Source: Lachnospiraceae bacterium (GTDB lineage Bacteria > Bacillota_A > Clostridia > Lachnospirales > Lachnospiraceae). From it: DNA of 33,039 nt. The position numbers and the translations under genes are program-made. Shown in pieces: positions 1-8,600 of the stretch; the first letter of the stretch is position 1; every line of letters begins with the position of its first letter. Below the pieces are notes generated by a model. That model was not told the DNA's origin and searched no databases. It was given only the letters and a program-made list of their open reading frames with translations. Location: NCBI GenBank assembly GCA_017430765.1, contig JAFRMI010000053.1:1-33039 (forward strand), read 5' to 3'.

Positions 1-28
1 CCTGAGCCAGGATCGAACTCTCTTAGAA
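1..28 (-). rRNA. 16S rRNA, 5' end only (partial)
   Basis: Read on the minus strand, the first bases give AGAGTTCGATCCTGGCTCAG, the conserved 5' end of bacterial 16S rRNA (the 27F primer site), with one T-to-C difference from the usual AGAGTTTGATC. The gene runs off the left edge. The 5' end is placed near base 28 by analogy with E. coli, where AGAG begins at nucleotide 8; the mature end is therefore approximate. Confidence 0.93.
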
Positions 29-206
29 TCTTTGAATCCAATCGGTCAGGAACACTGACATCGCTTTGATATCTGCGTTTCCATCCCTCGAAATTACTTT
101 GGTTTTTCGTTCCTTCTTATAAGAAACTGTAAAGGTATTTCGGGTTAAGTATGTGTTTCACTGTTCAGTTATCAATGAACTTTTTTTCTGTCTCATGTGA
201 GACAGC
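29..206 (-). promoter_or_regulatory. rRNA operon leader with boxA-like element
   Basis: This is the predicted transcribed leader between the rRNA promoter and 16S. On the minus strand it contains GTTCATTGATAACTGAACAG at about 161-180, resembling the boxA antitermination region found before clostridial 16S genes. An 18-base inverted repeat lies at its 5' end. No protein gene is credible here. The limits are inferred from the promoter position. Confidence 0.6.
188..205. repeat. 8-bp inverted repeat at the rRNA start site
   Basis: The arms CTGTCTCA and TGAGACAG are perfect complements separated by two bases. The element ends about where transcription from the -10 box at 213-218 should begin. 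As RNA it would form a 7-bp hairpin with a 4-base loop at the very 5' end of the rRNA precursor; as DNA it could be a dimeric protein site. The function is unknown. Confidence 0.6.
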
Positions 207-212
207 TTGTTT

Positions 213-241
213 ATGATACCAAAACCGATTCACTCTGTCAA
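213..241 (-). promoter_or_regulatory. rRNA operon promoter (sigma-A type)
   Basis: On the minus strand a -35 box TTGACA (236-241) is separated by exactly 17 bases from a -10 box TATCAT (213-218). The predicted start is near 206. The bases just upstream (about 242-260) are rich in A and T, as expected of an UP element at a strong rRNA promoter. The position upstream of 16S makes the assignment strong. Confidence 0.85.
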
Positions 242-327
242 CAACTTTTTTTAACAATTTTTTCAGCCAGTTTTTGGGCGATTTTCCCATACACGAAACC
301 CCCGGCTGAAAAAGAAACGAACTGTCT

Positions 328-1029
328 TCATTCAACCTTAATCATACGATATCCGATGCCGACATGCGTTTGTATAAACTGCGGCGAATTATCAGCGGAC
401 TCCAGTTTTTTCCGAAGCGTCACCATAAACACGCGGAGTGACGCAATATCATTATCCCAGCTCCTGCCCCAGATATGTTCCGTAATATAGGTATGCGTCA
501 GAACCTTGCCTGTGTTCTTCGCCAGAAGACAAAGCAGCTTATACTCGATCGGCGTCAGCTTCAGTTCGTCCCCACTGAGAAAAACACACCCGGCAGAATA
601 ATCTATTTTGAGGTTGCCGTTGGTATAGACCGAACTGTCCGCTCCGCTGTCCGTATTCATCATGGACAGTCTCCGGACGGTTACGCGGAGACGTGCCAGA
701 AGTTCCTCCACAGAGAACGGCTTTGTCAGATAGTCATCCGCCCCCGCGTCCAGAGCAGAGATTTTATCCTCATCTTCGCTGCGGGCACTGATGACAATAA
801 TCGGCATATTCGACCACATGCGGATCTGCCGGATCACGTCAACGCCGTCCATATCCGGCAGTCCGAGGTCCAGAAATACTACGTCGGGATTGTGCGACGA
901 TGCCAGCATAATCGCATCTGCTCCCCGCGGCGCTGTCAGATATCTGTATCCGTGCGTCTTTAAAGTTGTGACCATGAGATTGCGTACCGGCACATCGTCC
1001 TCTACGACAAGAATTGTGGGCTTATTCAT
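328..1029 (-). CDS. kdpE: KdpE-like OmpR-family response regulator
   Basis: This 233-residue response regulator has a receiver domain at about residues 4-118 and a winged-helix DNA-binding domain at about 135-230. The phosphorylation site is Asp54 in FLDLGLPDMDG, the acidic pair is Glu10-Asp11, and the conserved lysine is Lys103 in LTKPF. It is the cytoplasmic partner of the KdpD-like kinase whose last 8 bases it overlaps (stop codon inside its first codons), so the pair is translationally coupled. KdpE normally activates kdpFABC. No such genes are present, and the pair follows trkH and trkA, so control of Trk-type uptake is inferred. No clear hairpin terminator follows the gene before the rRNA promoter. 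Confidence 0.9.
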   Translation of the reverse strand: MNKPTILVVEDDVPVRNLMVTTLKTHGYRYLTAPRGADAIMLASSHNPDVVFLDLGLPDMDGVDVIRQIRMWSNMPIIVISARSEDEDKISALDAGADDYLTKPFSVEELLARLRVTVRRLSMMNTDSGADSSVYTNGNLKIDYSAGCVFLSGDELKLTPIEYKLLCLLAKNTGKVLTHTYITEHIWGRSWDNDIASLRVFMVTLRKKLESADNSPQFIQTHVGIGYRMIKVE

Positions 1030-2998
1030 TGATTGTCACCTCTCCTACCGGTAATGTAAATGTAAAACAGCAGCCAGTCGGACTGTTGTCCGTCAGCGTG
1101 ATGGTACCTCCGTGGGATTCCACAATCGTCTTGCAAAGAGCCAGGCCCAGGCCGATCCCCCTTCTGCCATCGGATATTTTCCCGGATCCCGTAAAGAACA
1201 TATCAAAAATATGCGGTTTCATCTCATCGGGAATTCCGGGACCGTTGTCATAGACGCGGACATAGATAAAGCTTCCTTCCTGTTCGCTCTGAATGATAAT
1301 CTCAGAGCCCGTCTGTGTATTCTTAATGGCATTATTTATCAGATTGATCAGAACCTGGGTGATCAGCCTGGCGTCCATCTTCGCGATCAAAACATCCCGC
1401 CCCGGTTCGACAATGATCCGGTGCTTGTACGCGTTTTTGTCTATATGCTTCAGCGCCTCTTCAATAACGTCGTTAACGACATCCAGAGACAGGTGCAGGT
1501 CCATCTGACCATTTTCGATCCGGGAGATGGACAGCAGGTTCTCGACCAGCTCAATCAGCCACTCCGAATCATCATAAATATCAGAAAAGATCTGTATCAA
1601 AGTCTCGTGATCCAGCTGTTCATAGTGCGTCAGCAGGTTGCTTGCGTTCCCTGAAATCGACGTAAGCGGCGTGCGGATATCATGAGAGACGGAGCGCAGC
1701 AGGTTGGACCGGAGCTGTTCATTCCGGACAGCAATCGCGGCCTGCTCCTTCTCTGCCGCATTTCTGAGATTCTCCAGGGCAAGAGCGCACTCACCCAGAA
1801 TGGAAGCGAATACGCTGTATTCAAACCCTTCCAGCCGTTCCCCGTTCATGATAATTCCGATCACTCCATAGCAGTACCCGTTCATGCAGATCGGATGGTA
1901 CAGTGACTTCGCCTTACTGTGGTGTTCTGTGTGCGCTCCCGCCGCGAGCTGACTTTGGAACACCCACTCCGCGATTTCCGCCTCGTCCTCGTCCGGTGCC
2001 GGGAGGGTCCCGTCATAGTGGGCGGCACTCAGTTTTATGCGGCTGTCCGGATCATGATTCCAGCCAAGCGGGTATACGACAACATCCCGGTCGAGCAGCG
2101 TGATCACCTGCTGCGCCGTGATCCGAATGACATCATCCGCTTTCTCCGCTTTCTGCAGCAGCTGATTCGTATCAAAAAGAACCTTTGCGCGGAACGCTTC
2201 GCGGGACGACTGTCTGGCATTGTCTTTCAGCTTATTGGCAAGGGATCCCGTAATCAGGGATGAGATCAGCATAATTCCGAATGTAACTACATACTCTGCC
2301 TCGTAAGTATGAAAGCTGAATTTCGGTTCAATAAAAAAATAATTAAAAAGAAGCACACTGGCCAATGAACCCACTGCGCTGTATATGGGGCTTCCTGTCG
2401 TGACAGCGATCATCAGGACCCCCAGAATCAGGACCGTGATGATATTCGCTTCGGAGAAACCGAATAATGCAAATACAAGCCCCACTCCCGTAAAAGCCGC
2501 CAGAAGAAGAATTGCTGTAAAGGAATCGCGCCAGGTCGGCCGGATCTGGTCCGCAAGGCGGATATTCCGGCTGTGATTTTTCAGATCCGCAGTGGAATCC
2601 GGAATGATATATACATCCACGTTCGGAACATTTAGTATGATCTGTTCTGTCAGGGAAGGTTTGCTCCAGAAATGTCTCCGCTTTGCCCCGCTCCGTCCCA
2701 CCACGATCTTCGTGGTACCGGAGATGCGGGCGTACTCGGCGATCTGCACCGGCACGTCGTCCCCGACAATCGTCGTTACGGCAGCCCCCTTCTGTTCGGC
2801 GAACCGCATATTCTTCTGCAGACGAAGTTTATCCGCCTCCGGCAGATCGTCGTAGCCTGCAGGCTTCACATAGATTGCCGTGAGAACGGCGTGAAAAGCT
2901 TCCGCCAGCTTTGCAGCCGCGTTGATGACTTTCCGGTTCGAGGGGGATGATGAGAGGCAGACCAGAATCCGTTCGCCGCTCTCCAATGCCTTTTCCAT
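1022..2998 (-). CDS. kdpD: KdpD-like sensor histidine kinase lacking the N-terminal KdpD domain
   Basis: This 658-residue membrane kinase begins directly with a universal-stress-protein-like domain (about 9-135). It continues with four membrane segments typical of KdpD (about 160-255), a GAF-like region (about 275-410) and a kinase core: His439 in SVSHDIRTPL, an N box near 551-556, DNGPGIP at 584-590 and GIGLGL at 614-619. Typical KdpD proteins are about 900 residues and carry roughly 200 more at the N terminus, including a Walker-type nucleotide site. That part is missing, and no matching coding sequence lies upstream in the short gap. The ATG start has only a weak ribosome site. It probably senses potassium or osmotic state and phosphorylates the overlapping KdpE. 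Confidence 0.9.
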   Translation of the reverse strand: MEKALESGERILVCLSSSPSNRKVINAAAKLAEAFHAVLTAIYVKPAGYDDLPEADKLRLQKNMRFAEQKGAAVTTIVGDDVPVQIAEYARISGTTKIVVGRSGAKRRHFWSKPSLTEQIILNVPNVDVYIIPDSTADLKNHSRNIRLADQIRPTWRDSFTAILLLAAFTGVGLVFALFGFSEANIITVLILGVLMIAVTTGSPIYSAVGSLASVLLFNYFFIEPKFSFHTYEAEYVVTFGIMLISSLITGSLANKLKDNARQSSREAFRAKVLFDTNQLLQKAEKADDVIRITAQQVITLLDRDVVVYPLGWNHDPDSRIKLSAAHYDGTLPAPDEDEAEIAEWVFQSQLAAGAHTEHHSKAKSLYHPICMNGYCYGVIGIIMNGERLEGFEYSVFASILGECALALENLRNAAEKEQAAIAVRNEQLRSNLLRSVSHDIRTPLTSISGNASNLLTHYEQLDHETLIQIFSDIYDDSEWLIELVENLLSISRIENGQMDLHLSLDVVNDVIEEALKHIDKNAYKHRIIVEPGRDVLIAKMDARLITQVLINLINNAIKNTQTGSEIIIQSEQEGSFIYVRVYDNGPGIPDEMKPHIFDMFFTGSGKISDGRRGIGLGLALCKTIVESHGGTITLTDNSPTGCCFTFTLPVGEVTINE

Positions 2999-3065
2999 AT
3001 CCGTTCATCCACGTGCCTCGTTGCTGTTTGAATATGTCACTTATACCATAAAAAGGCGCAAATAT

Positions 3066-3377
3066 CTACTTCCCGTGTATCCGGTCATCCGTACACTCGA
3101 TATATCCGGGATCATCAATAATAGTGCGCGCAATTCTCTCGTCAAACTCCTCCTCTATTTTGCGGTCGTGAAATGCATCCACAATCCGGTTGATCTCCTT
3201 CTCTATTTCTCCCTTAGGCCTTCTCCCGGGCTCTTCTTCGGCACCTTCCATCCCGCCTTTTCTTGGAATCCGCCCTGTCCGGATAAATTCAGCCAGAAAA
3301 TGATCGAAGCGTCCCGCCAGAATATAGACGAGCGCAAATATGGCCAGTACCAGAATAATCAGTAATATGTTCAACAC
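3066..3377 (-). CDS. small membrane-anchored protein of the Trk operon, unknown function
   Basis: This is a 103-residue protein with one hydrophobic N-terminal segment (about residues 2-20), then a basic stretch and a charged, probably helical tail that would face the cytoplasm. I do not recognise a family. The start is placed at the second of two in-frame GTG codons, because AGGAGG lies 8 bases upstream of it; the first GTG (3386) is too close to that site. It lies between trkA and kdpD with short gaps, so it is probably co-transcribed. A role as an accessory to Trk uptake or KdpD sensing is only a guess from position. Confidence 0.7.
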   Translation of the reverse strand: MLNILLIILVLAIFALVYILAGRFDHFLAEFIRTGRIPRKGGMEGAEEEPGRRPKGEIEKEINRIVDAFHDRKIEEEFDERIARTIIDDPGYIECTDDRIHGK

Positions 3378-3409
3378 AATTGTCACCTCCTGCCGGGTAT
3401 CTTTCTATA

Positions 3410-4057
3410 TTAAATGCGGAAACACTTTTGCATTGCTCTTCTGTCACCCACCACCAGAAGCGTTTTCCTCTCATCCAGGACTGTCTCCGGTGTGACAGAG
3501 ACACTCATCTTCCCATTTTCCTTCACTGCCATGATGCTGATTCCGTACCGTCTGCGGATATCAATCTTCCCGACCGACTTCCCGACCCATTCCCTGGGAA
3601 CGGATACTTCATACAGCGCATAGTTGTCATCTAAGCCGATGTAGTCCAGAATATGATTGAATCCGTAGCGTATAGCCGCCCATTCGGCAATCTGCTTCTC
3701 CGGATTTATGACTTCATCTGCCCCGTTCCGGAGAAGCAGCTTTTCCTGCACCTCCCTGTTGGCCCGCGAAACTACCAGTTTTCCGCCCAGTTCCTTGAGG
3801 AGGGCGGTCGTTTCCAGAGAACTCTGAAAATCGCTGCTGATGGCAACGATGCAGACATCGAAATTATTGATCCCAAGGGACCTGAGAAACGCTTCATTCG
3901 TGCTGTCTCCGATCTCCGCATCCGTGACGAGCGGAAGCACCGTGTTGATCTTCTCCTCATCGCGGTCTACGGCCATGACCTCATGGCCGAGTTCGGATAA
4001 CTGTTTCGCCAGCATCATGCCGAAATGATTCATTCCGATTAACAAAATTGATTTCAT
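3410..4057 (-). CDS. trkA: TrkA/KtrA-type potassium channel regulatory subunit
   Basis: This 215-residue cytoplasmic protein has an N-terminal RCK/KTN Rossmann domain: a beta strand, then a glycine loop GMNHFG in place of the common GxGxxG, and AVDRD, whose acidic residue binds the nucleotide ribose. A TrkA_C domain occupies about 140-215. A single RCK unit of this length matches KtrA rather than the double-unit E. coli TrkA. The start is set at the ATG preceded by GGGAG 8 bases upstream. An earlier ATG at 4075 overlaps the trkH stop but lacks a ribosome site. It gates the TrkH pore in response to nucleotides. Confidence 0.93.
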   Translation of the reverse strand: MKSILLIGMNHFGMMLAKQLSELGHEVMAVDRDEEKINTVLPLVTDAEIGDSTNEAFLRSLGINNFDVCIVAISSDFQSSLETTALLKELGGKLVVSRANREVQEKLLLRNGADEVINPEKQIAEWAAIRYGFNHILDYIGLDDNYALYEVSVPREWVGKSVGKIDIRRRYGISIMAVKENGKMSVSVTPETVLDERKTLLVVGDRRAMQKCFRI

Positions 4058-4071
4058 CTCTGCTTCTCCCG

Positions 4072-5406
4072 TCATCCGACTGTGATTTTTTCAACCGGCC
4101 TCTGCGACACCTCGGCGCTTCTGGAACTCATGGCCGCATAGATCAGCGTCAGTCCGCCGACCCGTCCGAAATACATGAGAAGGACCAGAACCATGTGAGA
4201 CAGAGGGTGAAGCGAAGGCGTGATTCCGAGGGAAAGGCCGACGGTTCCGATTGCGGACGCCGTCTCAAATATGCAGGTCCCCACCGGAATTCCCTCTGTC
4301 ATACTGATCACCGCAGCGCCCGCCAGGGTGAGCAGAAGATACATCGTAAGAAGCGTCGATGCGCTTTTTATGGTTCCTTCTTCGACCCGCCTGCTGAACA
4401 GCTGCGTGTTTTTCCTCCTCCGGAATACAGACAGTGCATTTGCGAGCAGCACCGCCAGTGTTGTTGTTTTCATGCCTCCGGCTGTGGATCCCGGAGAACC
4501 GCCGATCAGCATCAGCGAAATGAGCAGCATCCGCCCCACGCCCGTCAGCTGTGTGAGATCCGCCGTATTAAAGCCTGCCGTCCTCGGCGTGACCGCCTGG
4601 AACAGTGAAAGGAGAATACGCTCCTTTCCGCCGTACGCCGCATATTCCCACAAATACAGAGCCGCAGCAGGGAGTAGGATCAGGAACATCGTCGTTATGA
4701 GAATCACCTTGGTCTGCATCCGGTACCTGTGAACCTGCAGTTTGTGTTCCGCGACGTCACTCCATGTGAGAAATCCGATTCCTCCCAGAATAATCAGCAG
4801 ACATACCGGCAGGACAATCCCCGGGTCGCTGCCAAAAGCCGTGAGTGAAGAAAAAGCCCCGCTTTTATCCCCCATGATGTCGAATCCCGCATTGCAGAAC
4901 GCGGAAACCGCGTGAAACACGGACATCCAGATTCCATATGGGCCGTATTTTTTGCAAAATACAGGCATCATGGAGACAGCCCCGACAAATTCCATGCAAA
5001 ATGCTGTTTTAAAGATAAAGTAGGTCATCCGCACCATGCCGCCGACCTGGTGTGCGGAAAGACTGTCCTGCAGCGTGGTCCTCTGCAGCAGGGAGATCTT
5101 CCTCCCGGAAACCATCGCAAAAAATGCTGCCACCGTAACAATGCCCAGACCTCCGATCTGGATCAGCACTAAAATGACAGCCTGCCCGAAGAAGGACCAA
5201 TGCTGCGCCGTGTCCTTTATGACAAGGCCTGTCACGCACACAGCGGAAGTCGCGGTAAAAAGAGCCTCCTCGAAAGTGTGGCTCTCTCCCGCCCGCACGG
5301 CGGCCGGAAGCATCAGCAGCAGTGTTCCGAACAGAACCAGGCCCCAGAAACCTAAAATAATGATCTGGAAGGATGATATTCCTTTCCCTGCGCGGCGCCT
5401 GCCCAT
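4072..5406 (-). CDS. trkH: TrkH/KtrB-type potassium uptake membrane subunit
   Basis: This integral membrane protein has 444 residues from the chosen ATG, which has AGGAGG 6 bases upstream; the longer reading frame begins further upstream without support. It has four membrane-pore-membrane repeats, each with its selectivity-filter glycine visible: AVCVTGL, AFCNAGF, TPRTAGF and AIGTVGL. These four glycines define the SKT (Trk/Ktr/HKT) ion transporter family. The length fits KtrB better than E. coli TrkH. It is the first gene of the potassium operon, followed by its regulatory subunit, the small membrane protein and the KdpD/KdpE pair. Candidate regulator repeats lie 60-100 bases upstream. Confidence 0.95.
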   Translation of the reverse strand: MGRRRAGKGISSFQIIILGFWGLVLFGTLLLMLPAAVRAGESHTFEEALFTATSAVCVTGLVIKDTAQHWSFFGQAVILVLIQIGGLGIVTVAAFFAMVSGRKISLLQRTTLQDSLSAHQVGGMVRMTYFIFKTAFCMEFVGAVSMMPVFCKKYGPYGIWMSVFHAVSAFCNAGFDIMGDKSGAFSSLTAFGSDPGIVLPVCLLIILGGIGFLTWSDVAEHKLQVHRYRMQTKVILITTMFLILLPAAALYLWEYAAYGGKERILLSLFQAVTPRTAGFNTADLTQLTGVGRMLLISLMLIGGSPGSTAGGMKTTTLAVLLANALSVFRRRKNTQLFSRRVEEGTIKSASTLLTMYLLLTLAGAAVISMTEGIPVGTCIFETASAIGTVGLSLGITPSLHPLSHMVLVLLMYFGRVGGLTLIYAAMSSRSAEVSQRPVEKITVG

Positions 5407-5464
5407 AGCAATCCTCCTGTCACAACCTGCGCTTTCATTGTAGAGCAGCCGGCGCAAAGATGGC

Positions 5465-5505
5465 ATTAAGGAGCCCGACCCTGAAATTAAGAAAGTATTA
5501 AGAAA
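5465..5505 (-). promoter_or_regulatory. candidate response-regulator site upstream of trkH
   Basis: ATTAAGAAA occurs at 5486-5494 and 5497-5505 (plus-strand reading), exactly 11 bases apart. A third ATTAAG lies at 5465-5470, 21 bases from the first, close to two helical turns. Direct repeats with an 11-base period are typical of OmpR/PhoB-family sites. The site lies upstream of the trkH operon, which encodes such a regulator (KdpE). A weak -10-like TACAAT lies nearer the gene. Binding by KdpE is inferred. Confidence 0.4.
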
Positions 5506-5516
5506 TGAGCCAATCA

Positions 5517-5634
5517 GGGACGGTTCTTTTTTGACTCATTGCATGCAATGAGTCAAAAGGGGACGGTTCTTTCTGACTGATTGTATGCAATGAGTCAGAA
5601 AGAACCGTCCCCAATTGACTCACAATTGACTCAG
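5517..5634. repeat. REP-like palindromic intergenic element (GGGGACGGTTCTT family)
   Basis: Two copies of GGGACGGTTCTTT stand in tandem (from 5517 and 5559). The first contains a perfect 30-base palindrome at 5529-5558. The second forms a 54-base hairpin at 5559-5612 with 20-base perfect arms and a further inner stem. Two copies of AATTGACTCA follow at about 5613-5633. No transposase is present. Elements with this core are, in my recollection, common in Clostridia and linked with REP-associated Y1 transposases. It lies between the end of the giant gene and the trkH promoter region and might also end transcription. Confidence 0.75.
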
Positions 5635-5649
5635 ACGGCAAAACCCGTA

Positions 5650-8600
5650 TTACCTAACTGTGATCACAATTCTAACTTCTTTGGACGCCGATTTGTAGTT
5701 CTTGTCTCCGGAAGCCATTACTTTGACCTTAATTGTATACTTCTTTTTCGCCAATCCTTTCTTGATCGTGATCTTCCCGTTTTTCGCGACTTTAATATTC
5801 TTATCGCCCTTTGTTTTTTTATAAGTGACTTTTCCTTTGGCTTCTCTTACTGAAACAGCGCTTTTGGCTTTTATGGTCTGTTTTTTCTGCAGGAGTTTTG
5901 AGTATTTGACTTTCGGTTTTTTCGCCTTCACCTTCATCGGATTTGCCGCCTTGGCAATCACAAAGGTCAAATTCTTTTCTCCGGAATAATTCCCCTTGAA
6001 AGAAATCTTCACCTTCGCGGTGCCGGCATTTACATTGTCCGCATAGGAAACTGCGTAATTGGATGCCGCGATTGCCTTCCCCGCTGCGTCCGTTACCGTC
6101 ACCGCCGGTGTCTTCGCCTTGCCGTCGTACTTAGAAGACTGCTCCGCCAGTTTGAAAGCAGAAGGTCTGCTGATAGCAGTCGTCTTCAGAATCTCTCCGC
6201 ATACGCTGCACTTTGTGACAATCTTCCCGTCTGCGCTTAGAGTCGCCTTCGTGACAGCCGTCTCCTCTTTTCCATGGCCCGTCTTAGCCACTTCCTCTTC
6301 CCTGAGCTTCTCGCCGCAGACAGTACAGTGATAAGCCCTGACGCCGGCCGCCGCGCACGTCGGCTGTACTGTGACCGTCCCCGCGTCCTCCGCATGCTTA
6401 TGAATGACAACGGCCAGCTCGGATACAGCCCAGTGTTCCCTCTCATTTCCGGTACGCGCCAGGATCCCGATTGACACCGGAAGAGTCGAACCGTCCTCAA
6501 TCTCTTCCGCGAGACTTCCCGGAACCGTCATCGTATCGATCGGACCTCCGTCCGCGGAACTTGTAAACTGCAGACGCCGGTCCCCGCCATCAAAATAATA
6601 TGCCGCAATCTCTTCCTGCACTCCGTCCGGATTCTTAATGGACTCGATCCGCATAGTCGGCGGAAGGAGCGACCGGATTTTCTCATCATCGATTCGAATC
6701 ACTTCCCCCGGTACAATGTACAGTTTCGCGCTCTCATCGATCGCGAAAACACCGCGGCTCGTGTCGCACCTGATGTGCACCCACTGCCCGTCATCAAATT
6801 CATGATACCGGATTCCCGCGAACAGATCGGACTCCCCGGTCGTCTTTGCTGAAAATCTGCCGCTCGACTCATCCAGATCAATCCGGCTGCCGTCCCAGCC
6901 ATCGTAATAGACTTCATAAGATGAAGGCTCTACCTCTTCTTCCTGATACTTCTCCCCTTCCGCATAGGCGTCATACCAGCTGTGGACCAGCTTCGGGGTG
7001 ATGGTTCCCGTCTCGCCGAGGAGCATTTCATAACGCTGCGGCACCTCGACCCGGTAATAGTCGTCCGACACGTGCAGACATGTTGTGTGCGTCCCGGAGT
7101 CACCCTCCGGTCCCCCCGTATACGTATAAGTGATTTCTGCTTCGCCCGGTCTCACCGCCTCGATATACCAGTTCCCGTCCTCTTCATACGGCCGGAGAAT
7201 ATTGGGATCGGACGACTCGATACCTGTGATCGTCACTTCGAAATAGCTCCCGGGTTCGCCGTCAACCTCGTTCCCGCTGCAGTGCGCAGCATCTTCCACG
7301 TAAAGAGCCGCTTTGCTGCCGGGATAAAAGAACCGTTTTTTTGTGAGGGTCGTCATATCATCATCTTCGAGCCGCTTATACGCTCTGCTGATGAGGACAC
7401 GCATCCCCTCCCTGCACAATATGACGCCGTTCAGTTCCGCCTCCAGATAAATATCAAATCTGGAGCCGCGTCTCCCCCACTCATCATACTGATACCGAAG
7501 AACCTCAAAGAGTTCTTCCATCCTCTCTTCGCCATCCAGATGCAGCTCGCCGGTTTCGCTGTTGAACTCCTCCTCTGTCAGGGTGAATTCCACCTTTGAA
7601 TCGTCGATCCTGCACCCGTCCCCATCGACGGCATATTTCCAGATCGGTCCAAGCTCGTCACGTTCCGTTTCGTCGCTCCACTGCCACTCGCCGTACCGCA
7701 CGCTCCATGTAATGGGGTATCCCTCGTCCTTAAGCGCCTGCAGCTTCTCCACTGAAGGTGTAACTGTAATGGCTTCATTTGTATACACAAATGTATAGCC
7801 CTCTCCGTCACCCCGCTTTGGATCCGCAGAAAATCCCGCTTCCGGATCGAAACGGTTGTACATAAACGTCCTTCTTCCGATCTCGTGCTCCTCACCGTCG
7901 TTCTCTGTAAAAGCGACGATATCGAAACCGGTACTCCAGTCGGCAATTCTCTGTACGAAAAATGGAGCCATTCCCACATCGCTCCCATCCTCACCGTGTG
8001 TGAGAGTCTTTCCGTTATCATCCGTGATCACGACATCCGGCGGGTTATCTGAATCGACTTCTCCGTCTCTTTCCTCCCATTCAAACCGGTACCGGATGGC
8101 TGCCAGCTCCTCCTCGCTTATGGGAACTTCGACACCATCCTTATATTTCACCACCGTGGGCATAAGCTCCGCAATTCCGCCGACCGGGATGTCCGGATTC
8201 CAGTCACCATCGATCCGCAGTTCATACGTGTCATAAGTCACATCGATCCAGCGGTGTGTGTCCGCAATCTGCCACTCCTCGTTCGGATTGTTCTCATCGG
8301 TGTCAATCAGGATGGCGCGGACATGGATATTCATTACCGGCGCATCCGGTGCCGACGATATTGTCAGATTGTCGCTGTGATTATTCGTCTCATATACATA
8401 TACCGTCTCCTGGTCAGGATTCCCATCCTGATACCAGGTGCCGGGTGTCAGATCAGATCCGTTCACGCACGCTCTCCAGTAACGGCCCATCTCCCGGACT
8501 TCCTCCCAGCGCACATCGTTCTGCCGGAAGAACTCATCATCGATCCATTCCACACGGGCTTCATAGCGGATCTTTTTACCGGAGACATCCACTTCCTCGT

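Noticed and set aside
258..313. Terminator of kdpE
   Set aside because: TTTTTTCAGCC and GGCTGAAAAA do form an inverted repeat, but the loop is over 30 bases and on the minus strand it is followed by A-rich rather than T-rich sequence. It may simply be part of the upstream rRNA promoter region.
197..490. 97-residue plus-strand frame at the left end
   Set aside because: It covers the rRNA promoter and the kdpE end in antisense and has no ribosome site or domain.
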